From NCBI GenBank assembly GCA_015501075.1, contig JADNYJ010000002.1:930001-994000 (forward strand): a stretch of 64,000 nucleotides of DNA, in the 5' to 3' direction. Below the pieces are notes generated by a model, which did no database searches, was not told where the DNA came from, and saw only the letters and a list, made by a program, of their open reading frames with translations. Position 1 is the first letter of the stretch. Each line of letters opens with the position of its first letter. This DNA comes from Gymnopilus junonius (taxonomy: Eukaryota; Basidiomycota; Agaricomycetes; Agaricales; Galerinaceae). A program made the translations under genes and the position numbers. Positions 24,197 through 38,000 of the stretch are shown here, piece after piece.

Positions 24197-25894
24197 TTAT
24201 TGCAAAGGATTAGATTGAACAGGCTGCGTGACGGTTTGCTGTAGATTTCCCGCAGTCGAGGCGCATGGACGACAAAATCCTGGAAATGAATGAGACAGGG
24301 TAGTGAAAAGCACTTGCAGATAACTCACTGCCTCCCATTATTAAAGGGACATCAGTCTGTTTACATGACAGGCACTGAATCGGAGCGGCGCTCGAAGACT
24401 TGGAGTGAGATACGCGGCTTCTCTTCACCACGGCACCATCCACAGATACAGCTTGATGGGCAGTAACCAAACGTCTGGACGCGTTTGATCTCTTCTGACG
24501 GGCAGGAGCGGGGCCTTGCCTTAGTGGCTTCATGACGTAAGGGGGTGCACAAGCCTAAATTGACATTTATTAAGAGTTCAGAACTGGGAAAAATAATAAA
24601 CGTACGGCCTGTAGTTGTGTCAACAGTGGTCCAGAGGGGATCTGAAGACCTAGATATAGCCTTTGGGGAGGCACCTAGGGTATGGTCATGAATACGTTAA
24701 TTATCAAGAACAACGATGTGTAATACCAAGCTGTCGAGGTATTTTTTGTATGAGTTCATTTTTTCTTCTCCGCCGATCCAACGGGAAATTGTATCCCAAA
24801 GCATAAATTGGGCCTCCTTTAAGGACAAAATTACGGGAAGATTATTGGTTTCTGATGTGCTTTGAGAGTCACTTGTGACTAGCCGACCGCTATCCGGAAT
24901 GCAGATAGTCAAATCTATATCTGCCTTGGAGGATACGGCGCTAAGGCGCTGGGCACAAGCGGGTCCTCTGGGTATAAGCCATCGATCATTGACTGCTTCG
25001 CCGAATTCAATGACAATATCAAACTCCTTTACGGGAGGATATGTCGGAAGCCTATAGTTAGTAGACTGTTGGTCACCTGCAGTAGTCATCAGAGCAGACA
25101 TTGTCAATGAAGAGTCCATATTTGCTAAAGACTGGATAAGAAGACCGAGGGTCTTGAGTTGATCTTCACTGGCCCGGTTAGCAGCGGCAAGCTGGAGGAG
25201 GTTGGCTAAAATAGGGTTGCTAGCTGCAGCGATATTCACTTGGTTAATCAAACTTGGTGTTATAGGTGTTATTGAAGCCTCAGTAAGTGAAGATATTAAA
25301 GGGGTAGAGACTATTTCAGACCTGGGTTTAGGCGTTGATGTTGCTGCAGCATTGGCAGACGGTGTCGATGTTGCAGGAGTTGGATTGAGGGAGTAAGGGG
25401 AACCATAAGGAACGGTTGATTGCCAGTAGGGATTGGTAGATGCAGGCTGGGAAGTAGCATGGCCAGGTAGAGGAACAGACGGAAGGTAGTGAACTTCATA
25501 GAAAATGGTATCATGGAATATATGAGGACCAATTTCGAGGTTACACCTTCCTCTATTCTGTATGGTGTGAGGAGGGGGGGTTGGAACGTCTGTGGCTTTG
25601 CTTCCGCGACCTCTGCTGGAGAATTTTGGAAATGTATGGTGGATCCATCGCTCTCGTGCTGCTAGAATTAGTATTCTGTTGATATGATAGGGAGGCCAAC
25701 TTACATTGCTTCAAGGATTTTAGAAGCACAAAACTAGGGTCAAAACATTGAAAACACAGACTGAGATGACCGATGCATAACATATACCTATTTGCAATGG
25801 TCTGTACATCTTGACTCTCGTCTTCAGAGTAGTCGCGGTCCCAAAAAGGTCTGTCGGCTACTGGAAGAGCAGGATCGACCAGCTGCTGGTTCAT
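24197..25894 (-). CDS. Unknown protein with a C-terminal CxxC...CxxC putative zinc motif
   Basis: The start at 25894 (MNQQLVDPALPVADRPFWDRDYS) and stop at 24197 bracket several exons. The longest, about 24710-25640, runs from a basic-aromatic segment (ILILAARERWIHHTF) through Ser/Pro/Ala sequence to EFDIVIEFGEAVNDRWLIPRG and LKEAQFMLWDTISRWIGGEEK. The last two exons hold a cysteine motif, C-L-S-C followed 13 residues later by C-R-P-C, joined across an intron (GGR|FCRPC), which suggests a small zinc-binding fold. The gene is transcribed away from BDP1 with only 84 bases between the two starts. A nuclear role is possible, but no family was recognised. The exon order near 25680-25790 does not close in phase as read, either through an unseen splice site or a one-base error. 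Confidence 0.6.
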
Positions 25895-25978
25895 GAGGAA
25901 GCGCGTTGTTGACGGTTGTTGTCCAGCGACTTGGATCGTGAGTCTGACGAAACTTGGACACTGCCACCGAAATCAGTT
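25895..25978. promoter_or_regulatory. Short bidirectional promoter, CxxC-protein gene / BDP1
   Basis: Only 84 bases separate the divergent start codons at 25894 (-) and 25979 (+), so the two genes must share promoter sequence or use overlapping 5' regions. No specific factor site identified. Confidence 0.5.
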
Positions 25979-27795
25979 ATGTCGAGTCGCGTTCGTGAGT
26001 GTCTGATGATTTCATTCTCGTAGTAGCTCATTGTCTCCGCAGAAAAGGGCAGCACTGTCTTCAGACCCGTCGTTAAATCGAGGTCAAAGACGGTTCCTGC
26101 CGTCTCTCGCCAGCCATCTGTCGCCGTCGAGCAGCTTACCGTCGATGAATTTGTCCAACCGTGTTCCAGCAGCCAGAGTGCTCCTGTTTTCGCATCTTCC
26201 ACCGTGACTACTGATACTGTAATTACTCTCGACTCAATCACGGAGGAGCAACCTATTGCTCCCGGCCCGACTACTATTCCTCCCGTCATCAGGTCTTCTG
26301 TAATTGGGGTCCCCACGCGACCAGTGCAGTCGAATCCTACTCCTTCTGCAATTCTACCCCGGAGGTCACAATTGATAAGCCCTCCGTCTCGTGCCCCACC
26401 CAGACATACCTATGCGAACACTACTTTAATTGTGTCGAGTGAGGTGAGAGCAGCAGGAGAGCAAGGACGGACTGAAGTCGCCTTGACAGGTTCACAGGTA
26501 TCTAATAGCGTTGCAAGTCCATCAGCAGTACCCCAAGTCACAAGACCTGCCATGGCTCTAACTGATTCCAATTCAATGCCAATATCCAATGATGAGGCTT
26601 GCTCGCAGAATGATCCGAAAACTCTGGCCAGGAAAAGAAGTCTGGATGAGAATCTTCAGAAGTCGAAAAGACGGAGGAACGCATCCAAGGAAGGAGCTGA
26701 CGTCGAAAATATACAGGCTGAGGAAACAAGACGGTCGCGATCCCGTAATTCAAGTGCTACTCCTCGTCCTCGTAAACGTGCACCTTCTCCCCCTCCGTAT
26801 GACCCAGATGCCGATCCTGGAGAAGAGATCGACCCAACGTCAGTTACAATGGCTGCACTTTGCTCCGATACAGGGCAAGGGCGGGTTAGTCGTAAAGCTA
26901 TTGAAATCTTGAGCAATCATGCTGCTTGGAAGATAAAAAATAGGGAAAAGCGTGCTAGGATGAAAATGTTCATGGAAGCAAAGAAATATGGGAGGGAAGA
27001 TGAGGCCGAAGCGGAGCTCGGCGAAGAGCAAGACCAGGTCCAGGCTCCAGTGAACGAAGCTGGACCTTCATCCTCCAACAGCGCTCCAGTGGCTGACGAA
27101 ACTGGAAGTGGATTTGACTATTCCCAAGATTTGGCAACTAGTCGTTTTAATGTCCAAGTCCGAATAGGTCCCAATGGCGAAACTGTGATTGACGAAGAAT
27201 CTCTCTTAGTGGACCGCGCAGAAAATGACGGAACAGAAAATTATACTCATGTAGTCGAGTCCGACCTCACAAAGTTTGTCAACTCGGGATCCTATAGTAA
27301 GCGTTATCGAGGTTCAAGGTGGACCGCGGAGGAGACGGAGCTGTTTTACGATGTACGTCTTTACAATTTCTCTCTCTATAAGGAATTCATGGACAAATAT
27401 CTAGGCCCTGTCTCAATACGGCGAGAACTACGAACTCATTGCATTAATGTTGCCTGGCAGGGACAGAAAATCATGTAAAAATAAATTCAAGGTAGAAGAC
27501 AAGAAAAACCCTGCTCGCATCAACCATTGTCTCAACAACAGCGTACCAGTTGGTCAGTGGACGCAGTGTTGTTGTGGTCCAAATCACTGAAACTATCATA
27601 GATATGAAAACGCTCTCTCGAATGACTGGGAAAGATTTCTCTGGCCCTGTACCAGAGATACGTGCACCTTCTCCACTACCAACTCCCTTGCCCACCGGAG
27701 AATACTCTGAAACTGTCGAGGCACCTTCTCAGACATCAGTAAAGAAGCGGAGTCGTAGTGGTAGCCGGATCATGAGAGAGACGGTGTTGTCGTAA
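25979..27795 (+). CDS. BDP1: TFIIIB subunit B'' (Bdp1)
   Basis: Exons 25979-25994, 26043-27352, 27405-27552, 27602-27795 (555 residues). The first exon is only 16 nt and yields MSSRVQKGSTVFRPVVKSRS, a typical Bdp1 beginning. After a long Ser/Pro- and Arg-rich linker come the conserved regions EEIDPTSVTMAALCSDTGQG, SSSGSYSKRYRG-like spacer (here NSGSYSKRYRGSRWTAEETE) and the SANT domain (RWTAEETELFYDALSQYGEN ... IALMLPGRDRKSCKNKFK), about residues 425-490. Bdp1 joins TBP and Brf1 to form TFIIIB, which recruits RNA polymerase III to tRNA and 5S genes. The SANT exon break after FYD is supported by phase. The identification is firm; no frame damage is seen. Confidence 0.94.
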
Positions 27796-28005
27796 TTGGC
27801 GATGTAGAAAATTTTGAGAGTTGAGGATCTCGAAAAAAAATCTTGTACTCATATCATCAGTATTTAGTATTTAGGCTAACTTAAGTATTGAACTTGAGCT
27901 TGAGGAGGTAGAGTTTTTGACATGTTGAGATTCCTTATGTAAGTGCTTTTTGTTTAGCATCCAGTTTTCAGAAAGTCTGTGCTCATTGTCTACGCTGCTA
28001 CACTC

Positions 28006-29223
28006 ATGTCTGCAAGGAAGGTCGTTATTTGTGGCGCGGGCTTTCTAGGTGCAAATAACAAATGTCACCTTCAGGCAAGCCTTACTGTTTATTAACTAAA
28101 TGTGCAGGTCGCCATATTGCTAGAGCGATTGTTGCGTCTCCTCAGTTGAATGGAAAACCACCTCTAGTCGTTCAAATATCATCGCGCAATCCTCTTAGGA
28201 TCTGGAACGCGCTTCATTCAGACAGTGACGTCTCCAAGGACCGCCTCTTACCAGCTGTACCTGTCGACATAACTGAACCCCATACTATTAAGAAGGCCTT
28301 TACAGGTGCAAGCATAGTCGTGTCCCTCGTTGGCATTATGCACGGTTCTCCTGCGGACTTCGAAAGAGTACAGTTGAGAGGGGCAGAAAACATAGCTCTT
28401 GCTGCCCGTGATGCTGGTGCTAGACTTATACATTTTAGTGCCCTTGGTGCTGATCCTGGCAGCCACATTCCATACACGAGAACCAAAGGACTAGCGGAGC
28501 TCTCTGTTCTGGCCGTACAACCTGGGGCCAATATCATCCGCCCAAGTCTGGTATTTGGACCTGAGGACGATTTTTTCAATGTACGACACACCCTTTTTCA
28601 TTTTCCTCCTGACGATGCACCACCTCTCTGCTGAACTGTGTCGTTCCAGCGTTTTGCTAAGTTGTCTAAATTTTTGCCTTTTCTTCCTGTTTTTGGTGGA
28701 GGGGAATCTCTCTTCCAACCCATTTATGTCGATGATATCGCTCGATTGACCACTAAGCTCTGCGAAGAAAAGGTTGGAAAAGAGCTTGGAGGCAAAATCA
28801 TAGAAGCGGGCGGCCCGCAAAGTATGAGCTTGCTTCCTAACGATACAATAACGGGACAGTCTCTGACTCTTCATAGTTTACACTTATCGTGATTTAATGC
28901 GGCTCATCTTGGAGACAACTGGACGAGGACGACCCATCCTTTCATTTCCCTTCGCAATTGGAAAGCTTCAAGGTGCGATTTTGGAGAAATTGCCAACCAA
29001 TCTCTTAACAGTGACACGAGCTCAGGTACGTCTCCGCAAAATGCTCGGGAAACTTTACTTGACTTGTGTACAGATTGAGCAACTCCAGTTGGATAATATT
29101 GTCCAATCACGACTGCCAAAAAATCATGTATCCGTGGAAGAGGTTTTCTTGGCATATAATCTGCCACCACTGCGCACTCTCGAAGATATTTTGCCCACCT
29201 ATCTTCATACGGGTGGCAAGTAA
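28006..29223 (+). CDS. Atypical short-chain dehydrogenase, complex I NDUFA9 / Coq11-like
   Basis: Exons 28006-28048, 28108-28580, 28650-28821, 28877-29025, 29074-29223 (328 residues), all in phase. A Rossmann nucleotide-binding motif (GAGFLGRHIA, GxxGxxG) sits at residues 9-18. It is followed by the family features VSLVGIMHG, GAENIALAARDAGARLIHFS, IPYTRTKGLAE, IIRPSLVFGPEDDFFN and QPIYVDDIA. These are the marks of mitochondrial atypical SDRs: the NDUFA9 (39-kDa) subunit of complex I and the related Coq11. The protein lacks an obvious long presequence. Based on the FGPEDDFFNRFA and PIYVDDIARL blocks I favour a mitochondrial role; which of the two subfamilies applies cannot be settled by eye. 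Confidence 0.85.
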
Positions 29224-29641
29224 TACGTTTTGACAAAGCTCGAAGTTTTTCCCAACGCAAAAATCAAGTGGCCTTCTTTCCTTGCACTGCTACACCCTTG
29301 CAGCCTTGCACTCGAGCCGTATGCGTAAGTAGCCGAATAATGAAATAACTATCTTGTACCGAGACGTGTAGTTGAATGTTTCTTTGGGGGTCCAAACCAA
29401 GCAAGAATCATCGTGCAATGTTTTCTGCGGCAAGAATTAGCGGTCCCAGGGCGTGGGCGTGGCAAGGATATCGATCGACGATGACTCGTGTGATCTATTT
29501 TTGTATCATGAACGTATGCCTGTTGTCTAGTCGGGTATACTTCCGAATATTACTTTATAGAGGCCACCATGTCTGTTTCTTGCTTGTCATCAAGTTCACA
29601 CCGTATCTCTTTCTGTTATAGAAAATTTCAACTTCACTTCC
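29224..29641. other. Intergenic, MFS promoter region
   Basis: 418 bases between the SDR gene and the MFS transporter. A short open frame at 29376-29621 lacks recognisable content. Nothing else seen. Confidence 0.5.
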
Positions 29642-31730
29642 ATGGCAGACGACGAAAAGGTACGAGCAGACGACAAAATCAAACCTGTAGGACAGTCGCC
29701 AACGACCAGTAACCCTCAACGTACAACCGAAGTGGATTCGGCCTATAGTAGATTTTCGACGGGCGAGAAATGGTTTATAGTCTGTTTTACTGCGTTTGTC
29801 GGGCTATTCAGGCGAGTAGGGACACTGCTGCAGCTTTCTGTGTATTAACACGATTATTCGGTCTGTAGTCCTCTCACAGCAAATATCTACTTTCCAGCTA
29901 TACCCACCATCTCTCAAGCATTCAACAAGTCGACCGAATTGATTAATCTTACGGTGAGTCCTACTTGCTGTCCACATTTCTTTTTTTCACTTTCTTATTT
30001 TGATCTTTTGCATCCACTCTAGGTTACAATGTATATGGTCTTACAGGGCGTTGGTAAGATACGCTCCTCGCCAGGACTGGCTATTATCCCTGACATAAAA
30101 TCTGCAGCACCCATGCTTTGGGGTCCAGTTTCAGACCATGTTGGTCGGCGGCCAATTTCTGCAGCATGCTTGCTAATTTTATCCCTATCATGTGTTGGAC
30201 TTGCGCTTGTCCCGACTAAAGACTATTGGTTGTTGATGGTTTTGCGTTGCCTTCAAGCCACTGGATCGGCCAGTACCATTGCTATAGGTATCCTTTGTCT
30301 TCAGTCAATGATATTCAATATCTGAATGTAGTAATCAGGGGCTGGTGTAGTCCGGTGACATTTCTACCCGTGCAGAGCGAGGGGGGTTTTTCGGAGTTTT
30401 CACCATAGGGCCCATGGCAAGTATTCTTCTCTCTTCTACTCGATTTCTTAAGTAACAAGTCTTGTTGGTTAGATCGGGCCAGCTATTGGCCCAGTAATTG
30501 GTGGTGTGCTCTCGCAACACCTGGGCTGGAGGTTCGATTCACTCCCTTTCTATACTATTCAACAAGCTTACATCAATTCAGATCCATCTTTTGGTTTTTA
30601 TGCATCGCCGCCTCTATCTGCTTCGTCATTATCATCCTGGAAGCCTGTCCAATAAAACTTTATCTTTTAGAAACTAATGCGATTTTTTTTACAGATTCCA
30701 ACCAGAGACGTTGCACTCGATTGTTGATAGCAGTCGCAGTGGCCTTCTATTGATCTATAAACCAGTGATTCCAATAATAGGGAGGAATAACTCGTCTAAC
30801 AAAACGGTGTCTCCGCCGCGTCCAAAGGTTCCTAAGAATCCGTTCCGTATATTCTTAAATCCGGATATCGACGTTTTATTACTCGTGACTGCACTCATAT
30901 GTGCTGTCTTTTATGGCGTACTTGCAACGATATCCACACTATTTGTCACAACATATCCATTCTTGAACGAGACAACGATTGGGCTATGCTTCTTAGGACT
31001 AGGGGGAGGAATGGCGATAGGAAGTTCGGTAAATGGACACTTACTGGACGCTGAATACCAAAGATTCAAAAGATTGGCGGAAGCCCTGCAGAGCGACACC
31101 ACCTCTCCTATCGATCTTAATCGAGAAGAAAGCTTTCCCCTTGAAAAAGTCAGTGATTGTAGAACTTTGTATTTTGCAAATCTTAACTTCTGCGTTAGGC
31201 TCGCCTTCGTTTGGTGCCTTACTTTGTCGTGCTTATGTCAGCGGTTTGTGCAGGGTACGGCTGGTGTATAGAAAAGACAGTAAATATTGCTGGTCCTTTG
31301 ATTCTTCAATTTGTCGGTAAGCATTGGTAGCCTATACTCCTTCGCAAGTTCGTCGATCGTCCATTTTCGCAGTGGGATTTGTCAGCATCTCGATCATGAT
31401 ACATGCTCAACCCTCATGATTGACTTACTTCCAGGGCAAAGCTCCTCTGTGACTGCATGCGTAAGTACCGTACAGCTTTTCTGTGGAGTGTTTTTCTGGA
31501 AATTCGCAGAACAACCTCATTCGGTGTACCCTGAGTGCCATCATTGTTTCCGTCATTGATCTCATGATAACGGCGATGGAGTCGGGTGGACATATGTCCT
31601 TCTCTGCGGAATGGGTTTGTTATCTGTGCCGCTTATTTACTTGGCCATTCACATCGGTCCTCGCTATCGCATTAAGCGACAGAGACAGCGAGAATTAGAG
31701 ATCGCTCTCGTTAACAAGGGACCGGAATGA
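29642..31730 (+). CDS. Major facilitator superfamily drug/polyamine-type transporter (frame damaged)
   Basis: Reconstructed from about eleven exons beginning 29642-29811, 29869-29953, 30023-30053, 30108-30287. Hallmarks of the 12-TM drug:H+ antiporter-1 group are present: SPLTANIYFPAIPTIS in TM1, WGPVSDHVGRRP in loop 2-3, CLQATGSAST in TM4 and GPAIGPVIGGVLSQHLGWR in TM5 (motif C-like). After a cytosolic loop come further helices (DVLLLVTALICAVFYGVLAT and others) and a basic tail. It probably exports toxic compounds or polyamines at the plasma membrane. Two introns use GC donors (at 29812 and after 30416). One extra base near 30352 and one missing base each near 31399 and 31584 break the frame; a junction near 30655 also fails to close. 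These look like sequence errors, but a recent pseudogene cannot be excluded. Confidence 0.8.
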
Positions 31731-31822
31731 AATTCAACGGGTAATAACGTGGTTTATGATCTAGTGCAGACTAATGACAATTTCCATAGACATTGAACTA
31801 CGTGGTTTGAACTATATGTCAT

Positions 31823-33450
<1,628 letters not shown>

Positions 33451-33564
33451 GGTGCAGGGTGAAGAGATAAGAGAAGCTGAGATTTGGCCAGTATACATCC
33501 GGACCGGACTTCGTCTTTGCGTTATGCTCACCCTGCATGACGTCATCTCCTAATCACAACATCC

Positions 33565-34755
33565 ATGTCCGATATCCCTCAGTTATCCTCCAAAGCTCCA
33601 GGAGTTAGAACCCGATGCCTCATTCATAGCTTCATTGCCAGAAGTCAAGTCCTCATCAGGGTCTCTTACTTTGTCAAATTGGGTACTCCTTCCGACAAGG
33701 ACCAGTATGCCGGCGAGGCAGAGTCTCTCAAGGCGATCTACAGAGTGCCCCAGGACTAGCACCTCGACTCTTGTATTTTGGAGTACTACAGTCGGGTGCT
33801 CCGTGCTTCATCTCAGAATACCAAAGACATTAGCTCGTTATCATCGACTGCTGCCGGAATTCTTGCCAAAAGGATGGCTACCGAGTTACACTCGGGAAAG
33901 TCAGCGCCTGCCCAAGGATTTGGCTTTGAAATCCCAACTTACTGTGGGGCTACCAAGCTATCCAATGGATGGTTCAAACGCTGGAGGAATGCTATGCTCC
34001 ATGGTCGGAATTTGCTGGTGCAGCTTGAGAGGAAAGGCCATATGAGGAAATCTGTCAGAAAGGCATGATTAATTAAAAACTCATTATGTTTTCTGACTTC
34101 TGGTGGGGCAGTCTCATTTTATCGTTCTAATTCCTATCTGAAGAGTTATACCGAAGCTACTTGGTGAGCTCATGCCGAGTGATGCCTTTTACTCTGATCA
34201 ATCGAGCGATTGGATGAATAAGGATCGTTGGACATACATCCCGTCATTTTGCACGGGGATTTGTGGGTATGGCTAAAAAGCTTTGACTTGCATTTTATGA
34301 TCCATGGCCATCTAGAGTGGGAATGTGGGAGTGGACAATGCCACGGGGCAACCAGTCATTTTTGATCCTGCGTCATATTATGGGCACAACGAAGCAGAGT
34401 AAAACACACTCAAATCTGTGATGATACATCACTAACTCTTTTATTAGCCTGTCTATTGCTAGAATCTTTGGTGGCTTTCCAGAGACTTTTTTGAGAAATA
34501 TCACGAATACCTACTAAGTCAGAGCCAGTCGATCAATATGACCTCAGGATAGATTTATACAATTGTTCCATTACCTCAATCACACTTTATTGTTGGGTGA
34601 GTGGCTATATGTCGTAACAGACTTAGTATTGAAAAGCAGAAACAACAGGTCATTATGCCAGCAGTGCAGAGAGGAAGATGGACAGACTCATCAAAGCTTA
34701 CAGCGACTCTGAGTCATTTGAATATGTAATTGTCACGGTTGCTCGCAATTTATAG
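33565..34755 (+). CDS. Fructosamine/ketosamine-3-kinase-like protein, heavily frame-interrupted
   Basis: Joining the three frames recovers a recognisable fructosamine kinase: EVKSSSGS then YFVKLGTPSDKDQYAGEAES near 33640-33730, GFGFEIPTYCGATKLSNGW (33915-33975), a catalytic-loop-like GDLWSGNVG region (34255-34330, with GQPVIFDPASYYGHNEAE) and IARIFGGFPETF (34450-34490). The family phosphorylates protein-bound fructosamines and ribulosamines at C3, promoting deglycation, and shares the aminoglycoside-kinase fold. The start at 33565 (MSDIPQL...) fits only if single bases are restored near 33583 and 33594. At least five frame breaks occur along the gene. Neighbouring essential genes show the same pattern, so I treat these as sequence errors first; a true pseudogene is the alternative. 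The 3' end is approximate. Confidence 0.6.
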
Positions 34756-35068
34756 ATGTATCATGTTGGTATTAGTATGTTGGTATCAGGCGGAGATCTT
34801 CTAGCGAAGTCCTGCACCGTGCAAACACTAGTGCTCTTGACAATGCGATGCATTTGAATAAATATTTTGTGTCCTTTCGAGTCAGTTGAGATTGCTGGGA
34901 TGACTCGGTGGCCATTGCCATTTACACCCTTTCAAGTTCAACAACGACAAACATTAACAAGCTGTTCACAGGTCATTCAAGGAATGACCAATCCTTTCTT
35001 TCGCCTTCACTCCTTCTCTAACTCTACCACAAACCACATTTTGTTCTATTTCGCTAGCTTTTGACGAC
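34756..35068. other. Intergenic, RPB2 promoter
   Basis: 313 bases upstream of RPB2. The final 100 bases are CT-rich, as expected near fungal transcription starts. No other feature recognised. Confidence 0.4.
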
Positions 35069-38000
35069 ATGAGCCAAGGTAGCTTTGTACTCTAATTACC
35101 AATATATGTTGCTCAATTGCTTTGGAGATCCTGAAGCCACACAAGATCCCTACTACGAAGAAGGAAATTATGGTGTTGAGGAAGATGAAGAGGCATACGA
35201 AGAAATTACTCAGGAGGATGTTGGCTGTAATCTCAAGCTTCTTTGATCAGAAAGTCTCGTCCGTCAACAATTAGATTCGTTCGACGAATTTGTCCAAAAT
35301 ACCATGCAAGAACTCGTCGACGAGAATGCAGAGTTGATTCTAGACCAAGCAGATCAACATACGGTCATGATGCGGATATGACTCGTCGGTATGAAATCCA
35401 GTTTGGTCAAATCTACCTGTCGCGTCCCACTGTCACGGAAACCGATGGTTCAGTAGTCCCAGTTTTCCCTCAAGAGGCTCGTCTGCGAAATCTACATATT
35501 CGGCACCTTTATATATTGAGATGAAGAAAAAGGTCTTGATTGGTCGGAGGATCCAGACGTACCAGGAGAAGTTGCATGGAACAGGAGCATGAAGAGAACC
35601 CTCAGGACACGACAAAAGTGTGGATTGGTAAAGTACGCGTCACCATTATCGTTTATGAGCATTTTCTTATATCTCAAACAAAGGTCCCTATCATGTTGCG
35701 CTCAACATTTTGCATTCTCCGCGGTCTTCAAGATCAAGACCTTTACGATCTGAACGAATGCCCTTACGATTCTGGAGGATATTTATCATCAATGGATCTG
35801 AAAAGGTTTTAATTGCTCAGGAACGCATGGCCACAAACCATGTCTATGTCTTTGCGAAGGCCCAACCATCGCCTATCAACTTTCTTTCAGAAATTCGTAG
35901 CGCTGTGGAGAAGGGAGGGAAAACGATCAGCCAATTCCAAGTAAAAATGTTCCACAGAAACCAAGACCGTCGGTGAGTACTCTTTAAACTGCTCTTCTTC
36001 GAGTTCAGCTAATGCTTTAAACAGACAGGCAACGTATAAAAGCGACCATTCCGTATATCAAGGTCGACATACCAATTTGGTCGTCTTCCGTGCTCTTGGT
36101 GTTATTTCCGATCGTGACATCCTGGAACATATTTGCTACGATATGCAGGACTCGCAAATGCTGGAGATGCTGAAGCCATGTATCGACGACGGTTTCGTCA
36201 TTCAAGACCGTGAAGTCGCACTAGACTTTATTGGAAACCGTGGCACAACAACTGGTCTATCGCGAGAACGCCGCATCCGATACGCGCAAGAAATCTTGCA
36301 GAAGGAAATGCTCCCGCATATCTCAATGCTTGAAGGGTCTGAATCGAAGAAGGCATATTTCCTCGCTATATGATCCACCGTCTTTTGCTTGCGGCCTTGG
36401 AACGGCGTGAATTAGATGATCGTGATCACTTTGGGAAGAAGCGTCTTGACCTTGCCGGTCCTTTGCTTGCGAATCTTTTCCGCATGTTGTTTAGGAAGTT
36501 AACGAAAGATGTTTACCGTTATCTTCAGAAGGTTTGTAACTTGACTTCCCACTGTTCTTCCTATCTCACCCTTTACAGTGCGTTGAGACGCACAAAGAGT
36601 TTAACCTTGCTCTGGCTGTCAAACATCAGACTATCACCAATGGTCTCAAGTATTCTTTAGCCACTGGTAATTGGGGTGATCAAAGAAATCCATTCATCAA
36701 AGGCAGGAGTGTCCCAAGTGCTTAACCGATATACATATGCTTCGACCTTGTCACACTTGCGACGTTGCAACACGCCCTTGGCAGAGAGGGTAAAATTGCG
36801 AAGCCCCGTCAACTGCACAACACTCACTGGGGAATGGTGTGCCCCGCGGAAACACCAGAAGGCCAGGCTTGTGGACTTGTCAAAAACCTAGCTTTGATGG
36901 CCTGCATCTCCGTTGGCTCTTTAGCAGCTCCCGTGATTGAATTTTTGGAAGAGTGGGGTTTGGAATCTCTGGAAGAAAATGCGCACTCGACGACGCCCAC
37001 TACAAAAGTCTTCGTGAATGGTGTCTGGTTGGGTGTCCATCGTGACCCAGCCAACCTTTTGAAGACCCTGAAGAGGTTAAGGAGAAAAAACGATATTAGT
37101 GGCGAAGTCTCAGTCGTCCGCGACATCCGAGAGAAAGAGTTAAGAGTTTATACCGATGCTGGCCGAGTCTGCAGACCATTATTTATAGTCGAAGACCAAC
37201 AATTGGTGTTGCAGAAGAAACATATTAGATGGCTTGCGGATGGGATCAACGACGAAGGCGGCGAATTTAAGTGGGAACATATGGTCACTGGAGGGATCAT
37301 AGAGCTTCTGGATGCTGAGGAAGAGGAGACTGTCATGATCTCCATGACCCCAGAAGACCTCGAGAATTCTCGACTTCAACAAAGCGGTATAGATCCTCAC
37401 GCCAACGACGGCGAATTTGATCCTGCTGCACGTCTGAAAGCTGGTACTCACGCTCACACCTGGACACATTGTGAGATCCATCCCAGTATGATTCTTGGTA
37501 TCTGCGCCAGCATCATTCCATTCCCTGATCATAATCAGGTAAGCTATGCGGAGTGTTTAGCTTGCTCCTTAACTTACAAGTACATTGCAGTCTCCGCGTA
37601 ACACATATCAATCCGCTATGGGCAAGCAAGCCATGGGCATTTTCCTTACAAATTTCTTAATTCGCATGGATACTATGGCGAACATCTTATACTACCCACA
37701 GAAGCCCCTCGCCACGACGCGTTCCATGGAATACCTGAAATTCCGAGAATTGCCTGCCGGTCAAAACGCCATCGTCGCCATTTTGTGTTATAGTGGATAT
37801 AACCAAGAAGATTCCGTTATCATGAACCAGAGCTCTATCGATCGCGGCCTCTTCCGAAGTATATATTACAGAAGTTACATGGACCTTGAGAAGAAGAGTG
37901 GAGTCCAGCTGTTAGAAGAGTTCCAGAAGCCAACACGCGAGAACACCCTTCGCCTCAAGCATGGCACATATGACAAGCTTGAGGACGATGGCTTCATCGC

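Noticed and set aside
25891..26316. Minus-strand open frame of 141 codons opposite BDP1
   Set aside because: It is the mirror of the BDP1 N-terminus, whose 16-nt first exon and second exon close in phase and give recognisable Bdp1 sequence.
33635..34045. A 136-codon plus-strand frame in the kinase-like gene
   Set aside because: It reads through three pieces in the wrong phase; family blocks lie in the other two frames.
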